DNA of 64,000 nucleotides from Streptococcus hyointestinalis (GTDB lineage: Bacteria > Bacillota > Bacilli > Lactobacillales > Streptococcaceae). The stretch lies in contig NZ_JAAKGB010000001.1 of the NCBI RefSeq assembly GCF_011039275.1, forward strand, positions 2,108,001 through 2,172,000. The letters run 5' to 3'. The notes below the pieces were generated by a model. It searched no databases, was not told where the DNA came from, and saw only the letters and a list, made by a program, of their open reading frames with translations. Below, piece by piece: positions 43,430 through 53,770 of this stretch (positions are counted from its first letter, which is position 1; each line of letters starts with the position of its first letter). A program made the position numbers and the translations under genes.

Positions 43430-43888
43430 TTATTTCTCCTTATCCTTATTTACAAAATGTTTGACTTGACCATCCCAGTTTTTTAGGGCAATTTTTAAAA
43501 AGCTTGGATTTAGGTTAATCTTATTGAGTTCTTTATACGAAATCCACTCACACATACGCTTCTGACCTCCTTCATATATCTCTTTATTAAGGTCAGAAAG
43601 TGGGTTCACTAAGTAAAGAAATTCAATTTGATGATGTTTTGTGAGATCCAAAGAAAACTGATTTTCGACAACAAAAGCCAACTGTTTAACTTCAATATCA
43701 ATATTAAGTTCTTCTTTCATTTCGCGTATTATGGCATCTTCAGTTAATTCATTTACTAAGATTGCTCCACCTAACAAATAATATTCATTTTTAGGAGATT
43801 TTGCTAAATATATTTTTTCATCTTTAATAATTAAAGCTGATGCTCTAACACCAAAGCTCTGCTCACCAATTCTAGTTCTAAAATCCAT
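43430..43888 (-). CDS. NUDIX hydrolase
   Basis: A 152-aa protein with a Nudix box GX5EX7REX2EE (spanning about residues 42-64; key parts [16 protein letters not shown]) in which the final conserved Gly is Asn. It hydrolyses an X-linked nucleoside diphosphate; the substrate is unknown. The coding DNA is visibly richer in A and T (many AAA, AAT, ATT codons) than mnmG, suggesting later acquisition or relaxed codon use. It lies directly before mnmG (1-nt gap) and could drive it. Confidence 0.85.
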   Translation of the reverse strand: MDFRTRIGEQSFGVRASALIIKDEKIYLAKSPKNEYYLLGGAILVNELTEDAIIREMKEELNIDIEVKQLAFVVENQFSLDLTKHHQIEFLYLVNPLSDLNKEIYEGGQKRMCEWISYKELNKINLNPSFLKIALKNWDGQVKHFVNKDKEK

Positions 43889-43932
43889 TTAAAACTCTCC
43901 TTAACTGCACAAAAACAGCCAAAACCCTCGAA

Positions 43933-43957
43933 AATTGTGCGGTAAAAACGCACAATT
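43933..43957. repeat. hairpin upstream of the NUDIX gene
   Basis: AATTGTGCG-GTAAAAA-CGCACAATT, perfect 9-bp arms, in the 135-bp gap between marC and the NUDIX gene. No T run follows. Possibly an operator or an RNA hairpin. Confidence 0.4.
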
Positions 43958-44023
43958 CTAATGAGCTTTGACCATCATAGTTGTATTTCCTTTATTTTAT
44001 CAATTTCTCCAAAAAAAGCAACT

Positions 44024-44635
44024 TTATTTAAGGGAAAAAGCGCCCTTAATCCCATCAATCAACATCTGAATGCCAATGGTTGTCAATATCAAGCCCATCA
44101 TACGAGTGATAATCGTCATCATGCCTTGCCCTAACCACTTAGAGATAGTGTCTGCACTAAGCAGCAGAAAATAAGTAATCAGACATAGCAGTGCAAAAGC
44201 AATGATTGTGATAATCTGGTACTCTAATTTGCCTTCTGCTAAGGTGATGGAGGTAGCTATTGTCCCTGGTCCTGCAAATAAAGGCATGGCAAGAGGGGAT
44301 ATAGCGACATCCGTCGGATCTTTTTTGTCATTGGGGAGATTTTGAGAATCAGGTGAGTGCACGCCGTTAATCATATTGTAGCCAATAACTGCAACCAAGA
44401 TACCACCCGCTATACGCAGAGCATCTAGCGTAATCCCAAAAACCTTGAAAATCAGATGTCCACTGAAAACAAAGACGAAGATAATAGCAAAAGCAATGAG
44501 AATACTTTTCGTTGCAATTTTGCGTGATATTTTCTTGTCATCTCCTGCCACAATCGCCATATAAGCTGGCAGATTCGAAATGGGATTCATGATGGCAAAA
44601 AATGCCATAAACGATAAAATAAATTTTGTAACCAT
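44024..44635 (-). CDS. MarC family integral membrane protein
   Basis: A 203-aa protein with six hydrophobic spans and the MarC motifs FFAIMNPISNLPAYMAI and PLAMPLFAGPGTIATSI. Despite the name, MarC proteins are not drug pumps and their function is unknown. It stands alone between the RpiB-like and NUDIX genes. The stop is close to a T-rich stretch; no strong terminator is visible. Confidence 0.88.
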   Translation of the reverse strand: MVTKFILSFMAFFAIMNPISNLPAYMAIVAGDDKKISRKIATKSILIAFAIIFVFVFSGHLIFKVFGITLDALRIAGGILVAVIGYNMINGVHSPDSQNLPNDKKDPTDVAISPLAMPLFAGPGTIATSITLAEGKLEYQIITIIAFALLCLITYFLLLSADTISKWLGQGMMTIITRMMGLILTTIGIQMLIDGIKGAFSLK

Positions 44636-44700
44636 GTGACAACCTTTACAACTCTTATATTTCCATCAAAACTTATCCTTTCCGTAATGATTGGCTTGTA

Positions 44701-45354
44701 TTATTTATCACTTGACACTTCTGTCAACTTCATTTCTGATAGTTTTTCTAGCAATGATGACTGTCTTCCATTAGCCATCATGTAACTGTAAAAACGTTCT
44801 CTATGTAGGATTTTGTGAAGGAGTTTGGGGTCCAAGTCGTCTATAATCTCAAGAAAAGTGCGCTTGGTCAGAACTGCTAAGTCCACTAGCAACTGATTTT
44901 CCTGACGTTTACGCTTGGCATCTTCTTTTGGATAGCCTACACCAAACTCACCGTCAAATAGCTTATCTAAAGTGTATTGTAAATTGAGCTCACCTGACCA
45001 GCCAAAGTTTAAGCCCAAGGGCAAGGACACGACATTGCCATCATTGATACGCCCAAAAAGATAAGCGTCTTGTGGCGTTTGAACAAAACCACAGCGTAAT
45101 CCAGGTAAGCTATTACAAGCCATCATCATCCCTTGACCAGATGAACAGCCTGTGACGACAAAATCAAGACTATGTGTTTCTATCAGCAAACTTATCATAA
45201 CAGCGACTTCAACATAGGAGTAAGTCTCTGTCTCATCTGGAAAGACACCGAGATTGACAACATCGTGCTGTCCCTTGACAGCTTTTTGAACGGACTGAAA
45301 CAACAAATCATTGATACTTGTTCTTGTACTTGCTTGAATGACCCCAATTTTCAT
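44701..45354 (-). CDS. RpiB/LacA/LacB family sugar-phosphate isomerase-like protein
   Basis: A 217-aa protein: the RpiB fold is indicated by FVVTGCSSGQGMMMACNS (the Cys is the likely catalytic base, as in RpiB) and GRINDGNVVSLPLGL. It is longer than typical RpiB (about 150 aa) owing to a C-terminal extension (about 150-217) of charged helices. The substrate is not clear; a ribose-5-phosphate or related isomerase is the family expectation. It lies 21 nt after mnmA. Confidence 0.8.
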   Translation of the reverse strand: MKIGVIQASTRTSINDLLFQSVQKAVKGQHDVVNLGVFPDETETYSYVEVAVMISLLIETHSLDFVVTGCSSGQGMMMACNSLPGLRCGFVQTPQDAYLFGRINDGNVVSLPLGLNFGWSGELNLQYTLDKLFDGEFGVGYPKEDAKRKRQENQLLVDLAVLTKRTFLEIIDDLDPKLLHKILHRERFYSYMMANGRQSSLLEKLSEMKLTEVSSDK

Positions 45355-45375
45355 CTTATTTTCCTACACAATCTT

Positions 45376-46545
<1,170 letters not shown>

Positions 46546-46558
46546 CTAGTTTTCAAAA

Positions 46559-46596
46559 GTCGATTTGAAGGTCGATTTTGAAGCGCCAAAAGCGCT
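46559..46596. repeat. short tandem repeat and hairpin upstream of mnmA
   Basis: GTCGATTTGAAG (46559-46570) is directly followed by GTCGATTTTGAAG (46571-46583), then a small stem AGCGC-CAAAA-GCGCT. The rest of the 46501-46711 gap contains the sdaAB promoter and nothing else I can identify. Confidence 0.5.
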
Positions 46597-46674
46597 AATG
46601 ATTATTATAACAATAATCCCCTGCTTTTTAAAGTCTTAGTCTTTAAATTTTCATTTAGGAAATAGGCGTTTATT

Positions 46675-46683
46675 TGGTATAAT
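46675..46683 (+). promoter_or_regulatory. sdaAB extended -10 promoter
   Basis: TGGTATAAT, 28 nt before the sdaAB ATG. Confidence 0.65.
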
Positions 46684-46711
46684 AAAGCAGACTACATTAG
46701 AGGATATAAGC

Positions 46712-47383
46712 ATGAAACATTTAAAATTTCAATCTGTTTTTGATATTATTGGTCCGGTTATGATCGGACCATCTAGCAGCCATACGGCTGGTGCTGTTCG
46801 TATTGGAAAAATTGTCTCTGCTATTTTTGGCGAGATACCTACTGAGGTTGAGTTTCAACTCTATAATTCCTTTGCTAAAACCTATCGTGGACACGGTACT
46901 GACCTTGCCTTAGTCGCTGGGGTTTTGGGCATGGATACTGATGATCCTAATATTCCAAATGCTCTTGAGATTGCGCATCAAAAAGGTATCAAGATTTCTT
47001 GGAGAATCAATAAAGAGTCCAATGCACCGCACCCTAATACCACACAAATCATCATGAAAAATGACCACAAGAGCCTCTCAGCTACAGGTATTTCTATCGG
47101 TGGTGGCAATATCCAAGTGACCGAGCTCAACGGCTTTGCCGTCAATGTCAACATGAATACACCGACCATTATCATCGTGCACCAAGACGTGCCTGGCATG
47201 ATTGCCTATGTGACAGACATTTTGTCGTCTTATCGTATCAATATCGCTCAGATGAATGTGACACGGGAAAAAGCTGGTGAAAAGGCGATTATGATTATCG
47301 AGGTAGACTCGCATGACTGCGACAAAGCAGTCGATGAGATAGGGCATATCCCTAACCTACACAATGTGCATTTTTTTGATTAG
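46712..47383 (+). CDS. sdaAB: L-serine dehydratase, beta subunit
   Basis: A 223-aa subunit with the SDH-beta core (FDIIGPVMIGPSSSHTAGAVR) and a C-terminal ACT domain (about 148-220; TIIIVHQDVPGMIAYVTDIL) that probably senses serine. With SdaAA it forms the iron-sulfur enzyme that deaminates L-serine to pyruvate and ammonia. It begins an operon with sdaAA (11-nt gap). Confidence 0.95.
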   Translation: MKHLKFQSVFDIIGPVMIGPSSSHTAGAVRIGKIVSAIFGEIPTEVEFQLYNSFAKTYRGHGTDLALVAGVLGMDTDDPNIPNALEIAHQKGIKISWRINKESNAPHPNTTQIIMKNDHKSLSATGISIGGGNIQVTELNGFAVNVNMNTPTIIIVHQDVPGMIAYVTDILSSYRINIAQMNVTREKAGEKAIMIIEVDSHDCDKAVDEIGHIPNLHNVHFFD

Positions 47384-47394
47384 AAGGGAAGATT

Positions 47395-48264
47395 ATGTTT
47401 TACAGCGTTGAAGAACTCATCCAACAAGCAGAAAATCGCTATGATGGCAATGTTGCTGAACTGATGATTGCAACCGAAATAGAGCTTAGCGGGCGCAGTC
47501 GCTCTGAAATCATCCAGCTTATGACAAAAAACCTAGAAGTCATGAAAGCCTCTGTCCAAAAAGGCTTATCGCCAGAAACATCACGCTCTGGACTGACAGG
47601 AGGCGATGCTAAAAAACTAGACGACTACATCAAAAAAGGAAAGACCTTATCTGACCTTACCATTCTCTCTGCTGCTCGCAATGCTATCGCTGTCAATGAA
47701 CACAATGCCAAGATGGGCTTGGTCTGTGCAACACCAACAGCAGGCTCAGCTGGCTGTCTCCCTGCCGTTCTCACTACAGCTATTGATAAACTAGGACTCA
47801 CAGAAACAGAGCAGCTACAGTTTTTATTTACCGCTGGTGCTTTTGGCTTAGTTATTGCGAATAACGCCTCTATCTCTGGAGCCGAAGGTGGCTGTCAAGC
47901 CGAGGTCGGCTCAGCCTCTGCTATGGCGGCAGCAGCTCTTACAATGGCAGCTGGAGGGACAGCTCAAGAAGCCAGCCAAGCGATTTGCTTTGTCATCAAG
48001 AACATGCTAGGTCTCATCTGCGACCCTGTCGCTGGGCTTGTCGAGGTTCCTTGTGTCAAGCGAAACGCCATGGGAGCGAGCTTTGCCTTTGTCGCAGCTG
48101 ATATGGCGCTAGCTGGTATCACCTCAAAAATCCCTGTTGACGAGGTGATTGACGCCATGTACCAAGTCGGCTCTAGCTTGCCAACTGCCTTTCGTGAAAC
48201 AGCTGAAGGCGGACTAGCAGCTACACCAACAGGCAGACACTTAGCTAAAGAGATTTTTGGCTAG
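47395..48264 (+). CDS. sdaAA: L-serine dehydratase, alpha subunit
   Basis: A 289-aa catalytic subunit. Cysteines that can hold the 4Fe-4S cluster occur in CATPTAGSAGC and in CDPVAGLVEVPC, with the expected GGCQAE motif between. The enzyme is oxygen-sensitive, fitting a fermentative lifestyle. It lies 24 nt before the HAD phosphatase, which may be in the same transcript. Confidence 0.95.
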   Translation: MFYSVEELIQQAENRYDGNVAELMIATEIELSGRSRSEIIQLMTKNLEVMKASVQKGLSPETSRSGLTGGDAKKLDDYIKKGKTLSDLTILSAARNAIAVNEHNAKMGLVCATPTAGSAGCLPAVLTTAIDKLGLTETEQLQFLFTAGAFGLVIANNASISGAEGGCQAEVGSASAMAAAALTMAAGGTAQEASQAICFVIKNMLGLICDPVAGLVEVPCVKRNAMGASFAFVAADMALAGITSKIPVDEVIDAMYQVGSSLPTAFRETAEGGLAATPTGRHLAKEIFG

Positions 48265-48288
48265 ATATAAAGTTTTAGAAAGAGCTCT

Positions 48289-48921
48289 ATGATGTTAAAA
48301 TACCTTTTCTTCGACCTTGATGGGACATTAGTTGACTCTAGTAAAGGCATCAAAAATGCTTTTCACTATACTTTTTCAAAGCTTAACATGCCAGTTCCTG
48401 ATGAAGAAACTTTGTCAACCTTCATCGGACCACCGCTTGAGACCACTTTCTCACATTTCTTTGACAATCTTGCCCAAATTGAGCAGGCAATTGCTTTCTT
48501 TCGTGATTATTATCAAGAAAAAGGCATTCACGAGGTTAGACTTTACGATGATATTGCTTTTGCTTTAGAATCACTAAGCCAATCCTACCAGCTCTTTGTC
48601 ACAACTAGTAAGCATGAGCCCTCTGCTCACCAAATGCTAAAGGCACTTGAAATTGACAGCTACTTTACAGCTATTTACGGCTCTACGCCCCAACGTTTTG
48701 TAAAGGAAGACGTGATTGCTGCCTGCCTTGATAAGCACAATATCACACCTGATAAAGCGGCTATCATCGGCGATACAAAGTTTGATATGATTGGTGGAAA
48801 AAAGCGTGGCATTGACTGTATCGGTGTCACATGGGGCTTTGGAGAAGAAGATGACCTAGTCCAATATGGTGCCAGCACTATCATCTCATCTCCCAAAGAC
48901 CTCATCACTCATCTAACATAA
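48289..48921 (+). CDS. HAD-superfamily hydrolase, Gph/PpaX-like
   Basis: A 210-aa phosphatase with HAD motif I FFDLDGTLVDSS (nucleophile Asp), motif II FVTTSK, motif III Lys in KEDVIAAC, and motif IV IGDTKFDMIGG. The small cap domain places it with phosphoglycolate-type phosphatases; the real substrate is unknown. Two adjacent ATGs (48289 and 48292) could be the start. It ends in a bidirectional terminator. Confidence 0.88.
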   Translation: MMLKYLFFDLDGTLVDSSKGIKNAFHYTFSKLNMPVPDEETLSTFIGPPLETTFSHFFDNLAQIEQAIAFFRDYYQEKGIHEVRLYDDIAFALESLSQSYQLFVTTSKHEPSAHQMLKALEIDSYFTAIYGSTPQRFVKEDVIAACLDKHNITPDKAAIIGDTKFDMIGGKKRGIDCIGVTWGFGEEDDLVQYGASTIISSPKDLITHLT

Positions 48922-48950
48922 AAAATCTTAGACAAATGTCTAAGATTTTT
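48921..48950. terminator. bidirectional terminator
   Basis: AAAAATCTTAGACA-AA-TGTCTAAGATTTTT, perfect 14-bp arms between the HAD gene and the convergent lysozyme-like gene. Confidence 0.88.
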
Positions 48951-48952
48951 TG

Positions 48953-49660
48953 TTAATATCCCCAAGCAGATAGCCCTTGAGCATTGTAAGCTTTGATAGC
49001 TGCATTGACTTGGTCTTGAACTGTTGCTGTAGAACCCCAACCTGGCATGGTTTGGAAAAGACCTGAGGCACCAGAACCGTTAGCTGCGTTAGGATTTCCG
49101 TTTGATTCACGAGCAATGATGTATTCCCAAGTTGACTGTGGAACACCTGTTGCTGCTGCCATTTGAGCAGCGGCTGCTGTGCCGACACTTCCTGCAGTAT
49201 TACCATTTGATAAACGAGTGGTACTTACAGTTGTTGCTTGCGCTTGACTAGTCTGCACTGGAGCTGTTGTTGTGTCTGTATAGACCTGTGTCGTTGCTTC
49301 TTGTGCGACTGGTTGTTGGGTATTAGTGTCTGTCATTTCTGTTGCTGTATCTACACTATCTTGTACTTCTTCGCTTGTACTTGCTAGCGTTTCTTCAGAC
49401 GATTCACTGGTACTTGTGCTCACTTGGACAAGTGCACTCACTTGACTAGAGCTAGATGCCGTTTTGGCTTTGATTGCTTTATGCGCTTTTGATGATGAAA
49501 TTTTAGCAGACAGCGTTTCAGTATTAACTTTTGTCGCTGCTAAAGTAAAGAAGAAAACACTGACACTAGCAACGACCACCAAGCCTCCTAAGAGAAGATA
49601 AGTCATGCGACGAACCTTTGCTTGACGACGTTCTTCATATCGACGTTTTAGTCTTGTCAT
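48953..49660 (-). CDS. secreted or anchored lysozyme-like (transglycosylase) protein
   Basis: A 235-aa protein: basic N-terminus and one membrane span or signal anchor (about 19-43), then a Ser/Thr/Gln-rich linker of about 110 residues, and a C-terminal SLT-like domain (about 165-235; [20 protein letters not shown] and [10 protein letters not shown]). The Glu in ARESNG is the probable catalytic acid. It likely cuts peptidoglycan; the linker crosses the wall. I start at ATG 49660; an ATG 18 nt upstream overlaps the RBS. It has no LysM domain, unlike some relatives. Confidence 0.85.
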   Translation of the reverse strand: MTRLKRRYEERRQAKVRRMTYLLLGGLVVVASVSVFFFTLAATKVNTETLSAKISSSKAHKAIKAKTASSSSQVSALVQVSTSTSESSEETLASTSEEVQDSVDTATEMTDTNTQQPVAQEATTQVYTDTTTAPVQTSQAQATTVSTTRLSNGNTAGSVGTAAAAQMAAATGVPQSTWEYIIARESNGNPNAANGSGASGLFQTMPGWGSTATVQDQVNAAIKAYNAQGLSAWGY

Positions 49661-49794
49661 ATAATCGTTACACCTCATATTTCATTCTTACAATACCTAT
49701 CATATACTTTGTTTGTTACTTCAAAATTGTTTCCTGATTAAAAATGTTACAAAGATATTGTTTCGACATAAAAAAACGCTAGAATAGCGTTCTT

Positions 49795-50592
49795 TTAGGG
49801 GCTTTTTAAGAGAAATAAGACTAATCCAATGAATAACATGACAAGGATTGTCAAGCTATCTTTACGCTCCCATTTGAGGATACGGTATTTACTGCGACCA
49901 TCGCCGCCTTGATAACCTCTAGCCTCCATAGCGATAGCAAGGGCATCAGCTCGTTTAAAGCTTGAGGCAAATAGAGGAATGAGAATAGGAATAATCGTTT
50001 TGACTTTATTGAGTAGACTACCTTCGCCAAAGTCTACCCCACGAGCTCTTTGTGCATTCATAATGCGAGTCGTGTCATCCATCAAAGTTGGCACAAAGCG
50101 TAAACTAAGTGACAACATCAAGCCAATCTCGTGAGCAGGAACCTTAAATCGTGTTAGAGGACGTAAAAGAGACTCAACAGCGTCTGATAAACTAAGTGGT
50201 GTCGTGGTCAAGGTCAGCAAGGTTGAAAAAAAGATAATCAAAACAAAGCGCATAAAGATGAGACAGGCTTGACTAAGACCATAAGAAGTAATCGTTATGA
50301 TACCAAAGTGGAACAGCGTTTTTCCGCCACCTGTAAAGAAAACCTGAAACAACGTGGTAAACAGGATAATCCCAACCATAGGACATAAACCCCGTAAGAA
50401 AAAGGATAGTTTTACCTGTGACAAGAGTATTGACAGTACTGTAAAGATGACTAGAATCACGTTGGTCACGAGATTATTTGCCCAAAATACAATGAGAATA
50501 AATAAAAACATAGCAATGAGCTTACTTCTAGGATCCAAGCGATGAATCAGAGAATTTCCTGGGATGTAACGTCCTAAAATCAACTTATCCAT
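49795..50592 (-). CDS. ecfT: energy-coupling factor transporter transmembrane protein EcfT
   Basis: A 265-aa membrane scaffold of the group II ECF vitamin transporter, with five to six spans and the two Ala-Arg-Gly coupling motifs: AQRARGVDF and AMEARGYQG. It links the two ATPases to interchangeable S components encoded elsewhere. It overlaps ecfA2 by 13 bp. The terminator is not obvious; the 49661-49794 gap contains the upstream sequence of the lysozyme-like gene. Confidence 0.95.
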   Translation of the reverse strand: MDKLILGRYIPGNSLIHRLDPRSKLIAMFLFILIVFWANNLVTNVILVIFTVLSILLSQVKLSFFLRGLCPMVGIILFTTLFQVFFTGGGKTLFHFGIITITSYGLSQACLIFMRFVLIIFFSTLLTLTTTPLSLSDAVESLLRPLTRFKVPAHEIGLMLSLSLRFVPTLMDDTTRIMNAQRARGVDFGEGSLLNKVKTIIPILIPLFASSFKRADALAIAMEARGYQGGDGRSKYRILKWERKDSLTILVMLFIGLVLFLLKSP

Positions 50593-51428
50593 GGACGCAC
50601 CTCCTCCATAAATGCCTCCAAAGTAATAGGCAATTTATCAAGCTGTAAACCTTTTTTGACCAAGGCTTGACTGAATTTTGTAATTTTTGGGACACCCAAT
50701 TGCTTTTCTTCTAAAAAGTCTACTTGCTGAAAAACGTCACACGGAGCTCCTGCTAGCAAGATTTTCCCTGACTCAAGGGCATAAACTGTATCAGCATAAT
50801 TTGCAACATCATCCATGACATGCGTCACAAGGACAATGGTTTGTCCCTTTTGATGCAAATCATGAAAAAGCGTCATCAACTCCAAGCGCCCTTTGGGGTC
50901 AAGACCTGCAGTTGGCTCATCCAGGACCAAAACCTCTGGCTCCATAGCTAAAATACCCGCAATAGCCACTCGTCTCATCTGTCCACCCGAAAGGTCAAAT
51001 GGATTTTTATCGTGCAACTCTGGAGAAATACCAACCAACTCCAGTTTTTGACGTGCTAAGTCTTCTGCTTTCTCCTTTGATACACCAAAGTTTTGCGGTC
51101 CAAAAGCGACGTCTTTTAGCACTGTTTCTTCAAACAACTGACTCTCTGGAAATTGAAAGACGAGTCCAACTTTTTGACGGACAGATTTGATGTCTTTATT
51201 TTTTGACGTTGAGGTAATGTGCGTATTGCCAACAATAACCTCCCCCTCCGTCGGCAGATTTAATCCATTTAACAGCTGCATAAGTGTGGATTTTCCAGAG
51301 CCTGTGTGCCCAATGATAGCTGTATAGCTCTTCTCCTTGATGGACAAGCTAACATCAAATAAGGCCTGTCGTTCAAACGGCGTGCCTGCTTGATAGGTAT
51401 AGCTTACATTTTTAAGAGAGAGCTCCAT
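50580..51428 (-). CDS. ecfA2: energy-coupling factor transporter ATPase EcfA2
   Basis: A 282-aa ABC ATPase: Walker [11 protein letters not shown]-loop [16 protein letters not shown], signature [13 protein letters not shown], Walker [13 protein letters not shown], plus the ECF-specific C-terminal extension. I start at ATG 51428 behind GGAGGA with 6-nt spacing; an ATG two codons upstream abuts the RBS. It overlaps ecfA1 by 25 bp and ecfT by 13 bp. Confidence 0.95.
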   Translation of the reverse strand: MELSLKNVSYTYQAGTPFERQALFDVSLSIKEKSYTAIIGHTGSGKSTLMQLLNGLNLPTEGEVIVGNTHITSTSKNKDIKSVRQKVGLVFQFPESQLFEETVLKDVAFGPQNFGVSKEKAEDLARQKLELVGISPELHDKNPFDLSGGQMRRVAIAGILAMEPEVLVLDEPTAGLDPKGRLELMTLFHDLHQKGQTIVLVTHVMDDVANYADTVYALESGKILLAGAPCDVFQQVDFLEEKQLGVPKITKFSQALVKKGLQLDKLPITLEAFMEEVRPWIS

Positions 51429-52240
51429 AGCCATTCCTCCAATTCATCCTCTGTCAAATAGTGTGTGTCTATTGGTAGTCCTAAGTCATTCAGGGCTGTT
51501 AGGACACTTGTTGTAAAGGGTTTGTCAAGTCCAATACTTTCTAAATCACGGCGTGAAAACAAGTCTCTAGGTGTCGTGCTAGACTCAACTTGTCCTTCTT
51601 TTAAGACCAAAACACGGTCACTCAAGGCTATTTCATCCAAATCATGGGTAATTGAGATGACAGTCATCTCGTGTTGCTTGCGAATGGCACTAATCACACG
51701 GATAAGTTCTAAGCGTCCTTTAGGGTCTAGCATACTTGTCGCTTCATCCAAGATAATAATCTTAGGCTGCATAGCAATGGCGCCAGCGATGGCCACTCGC
51801 TGTTTTTGCCCACCAGATAGACGAGCAGGCTCGCTATTTGCAAAAGCTTCCATGCCGACAACAGTTAAAGCCTCAGACACACGACGGCGCATGTCCTCAA
51901 GCGCAACGCCTTTATTTTCTAAGCCGAAAGCTACATCATCCTCAACCGTTGCTCCGACAAACTGATTATCTGGATTTTGAAAAACCATCCCTATCTTGTG
52001 GCGAATATCCCAGACGGTCTCCTCACTCATCAGCTGACCGTCAACCATGATGGTTCCAGACTCAGCTGCTAATAAACCATCAAGCAAACGCACCAAGGTT
52101 GATTTTCCGGAGCCATTATGCCCTACAATAGACAGCCACTCTCCTTGTTTCACGTGAAACGAGACATCTTTTAGATTGTAATGTTCATTTTGCTCATCAT
52201 AGCGAAAAGACAAATGGTCCACTTCGATAATATGTGTCAT
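51404..52240 (-). CDS. ecfA1: energy-coupling factor transporter ATPase EcfA1
   Basis: A 278-aa ABC ATPase: Walker [11 protein letters not shown]-loop [18 protein letters not shown], signature [13 protein letters not shown], Walker [14 protein letters not shown]-loop THD. The last position before D in Walker B is Ser-Met rather than Gly-Leu, typical of EcfA1. It forms a heterodimer with EcfA2. Its ATG overlaps the pgsA stop (TAATG). Confidence 0.95.
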   Translation of the reverse strand: MTHIIEVDHLSFRYDEQNEHYNLKDVSFHVKQGEWLSIVGHNGSGKSTLVRLLDGLLAAESGTIMVDGQLMSEETVWDIRHKIGMVFQNPDNQFVGATVEDDVAFGLENKGVALEDMRRRVSEALTVVGMEAFANSEPARLSGGQKQRVAIAGAIAMQPKIIILDEATSMLDPKGRLELIRVISAIRKQHEMTVISITHDLDEIALSDRVLVLKEGQVESSTTPRDLFSRRDLESIGLDKPFTTSVLTALNDLGLPIDTHYLTEDELEEWLWSSLLKM

Positions 52241-52779
52241 TATTTAAAGGTATCCTTAAACAAATAGCTCGCTCCTTTGAAATAATCGTAACCTGAATAC
52301 AGGGTGAAAAAGAGCGCAATGTAGAGTAAGATCGTGCCTAGTAGAGACACATGACACAGCAAGAGGATGACAGATAACATCTGTGTCGCTGTTTTTATCT
52401 TTCCTGGCATAGCTGCTGCTAAAACAGTACCACCATTTTCCACTAAGAGGAGACGTAGACCTGTCACTGCTAACTCACGGCAAATGATAACAGCCGCCAC
52501 CCAAGCTGGCACCATGTCAAGTCCAACCAGCATGATAAAAGCACTCATGACAAGCATCTTATCTGCTAGAGGGTCTGCAAACTTACCAAAGTTTGTCACA
52601 ACATGCCACTTACGTGCCAAGTAGCCATCTAAATAATCTGTAAAGCTAGCTACAGCAAAGACTATAGCAGCAACCACATGCCATAAGAGACTATCTGAAA
52701 CACCTGTCAATATCAAAAACACAGGAATCATACAAATCCGTAAAATCGTCAGTAAATTGGGAATGTTTTCTTTTTTCAC
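52240..52779 (-). CDS. pgsA: CDP-diacylglycerol--glycerol-3-phosphate 3-phosphatidyltransferase
   Basis: A 179-aa membrane enzyme of phosphatidylglycerol synthesis. The CDP-alcohol phosphotransferase motif DGX2ARX8GX3DX3D is visible as DYLDGYLARKWH followed by NFGKFADPLADK. It has four to five spans. It lies 6 nt after rodZ and overlaps ecfA1, so phospholipid synthesis, cell shape and vitamin import genes share a transcript. PgsA is also a known site of daptomycin-resistance mutations in streptococci. Confidence 0.96.
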   Translation of the reverse strand: MKKENIPNLLTILRICMIPVFLILTGVSDSLLWHVVAAIVFAVASFTDYLDGYLARKWHVVTNFGKFADPLADKMLVMSAFIMLVGLDMVPAWVAAVIICRELAVTGLRLLLVENGGTVLAAAMPGKIKTATQMLSVILLLCHVSLLGTILLYIALFFTLYSGYDYFKGASYLFKDTFK

Positions 52780-52785
52780 CTTGAA

Positions 52786-53703
52786 TTAGTCTCCTTCCGT
52801 TACGTTAAGAGTTGCTGTATTAGCTGCACTTGTAATTGTAGTCATATCTAACTTCTGACCGTTGATGGTAACTGTGACGGCTTCTGGGTAGCCAAAGACA
52901 AATTGTGAGCTAGTAGCACCTGCATCTAGAGTCGCTGTCACAGATGGCTGTTGTGCTGTTAAGAGCACGCCCTCACTAGACAGGTCAGTATTTAACATAG
53001 ACACCCAGCTTGAAGCTTCTCCAGATAAAGACACTTCGATAGTTACAGGTCTTGTAGCTTGCGACAAAGTGACAACGGTAGCACCGTTAGCATCTTGACT
53101 GACCGTTAGTCTAGGCGTTTGAGTCGAGCTAGCTGTTGTTGACTGTGACGTCGTTTTTTGACGACTAGTTGCTGTCTGCTTGCTCACTGGAAGTTGGCTA
53201 GACTGCTGCCACCATAGCCAAGCAAGAGCCGTCCCAGCTGAAAGAATAAGCACTATGGATATGCCTACTAGCCAGTTTCTAACACTGTAATAGCGTCGTC
53301 TGCCAGCACGAGATAAAGAAACCGACTCTGGCTTTTCTCCTTCAGAAACTATTGGCTCATTAACAGTTGTTTTACTATTGTCTGATAATGGCTCTAGTTT
53401 TTCTACTGGCAATGCTTGAGGTGAAGTAGCTGGCTCATAAGCAGGCTGCTCTGGTGCTTGGGGTACCGTTTCTTTGACAGTCAAGTTGAGATTGGCATTT
53501 TCCTCCTCAGCCAGTGAAACTGCCTTGGCATAAGCGCTAATATAGTGATCCAAATCTTCAACTGGAATCGCATCAAATCGGTTTAACTCTAAGGCTAGTA
53601 AATAGTGAAGAGGGATATTGGTTTCTTTTTCAATATCCTTTAAACTGCGGTTCAGCTTAAGTCGCCGGATTCTCAAACGATCGCCAAGTGTTCTTTCTTT
53701 CAT
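52786..53703 (-). CDS. rodZ: RodZ-like cytoskeletal/cell-shape protein
   Basis: A 305-aa protein: N-terminal HTH_25 domain (about 1-75; TLGDRLRIRRLKLNRSLKDIE), a linker, one transmembrane span (about 145-167), a Ser/Thr/Gln-rich stretch and a C-terminal extracytoplasmic DUF4115 domain (about 205-300). RodZ organises peripheral cell-wall synthesis in ovoid cocci even without MreB. It lies in the conserved yfmF-yfmH-rodZ-pgsA order. Confidence 0.92.
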   Translation of the reverse strand: MKERTLGDRLRIRRLKLNRSLKDIEKETNIPLHYLLALELNRFDAIPVEDLDHYISAYAKAVSLAEEENANLNLTVKETVPQAPEQPAYEPATSPQALPVEKLEPLSDNSKTTVNEPIVSEGEKPESVSLSRAGRRRYYSVRNWLVGISIVLILSAGTALAWLWWQQSSQLPVSKQTATSRQKTTSQSTTASSTQTPRLTVSQDANGATVVTLSQATRPVTIEVSLSGEASSWVSMLNTDLSSEGVLLTAQQPSVTATLDAGATSSQFVFGYPEAVTVTINGQKLDMTTITSAANTATLNVTEGD

Positions 53704-53770
53704 ATGGTTTCCTCTGTACGATTTCTAGTCTCTTCATTATATCAGAAAATGGCGATTATTTCCTGCTTAT

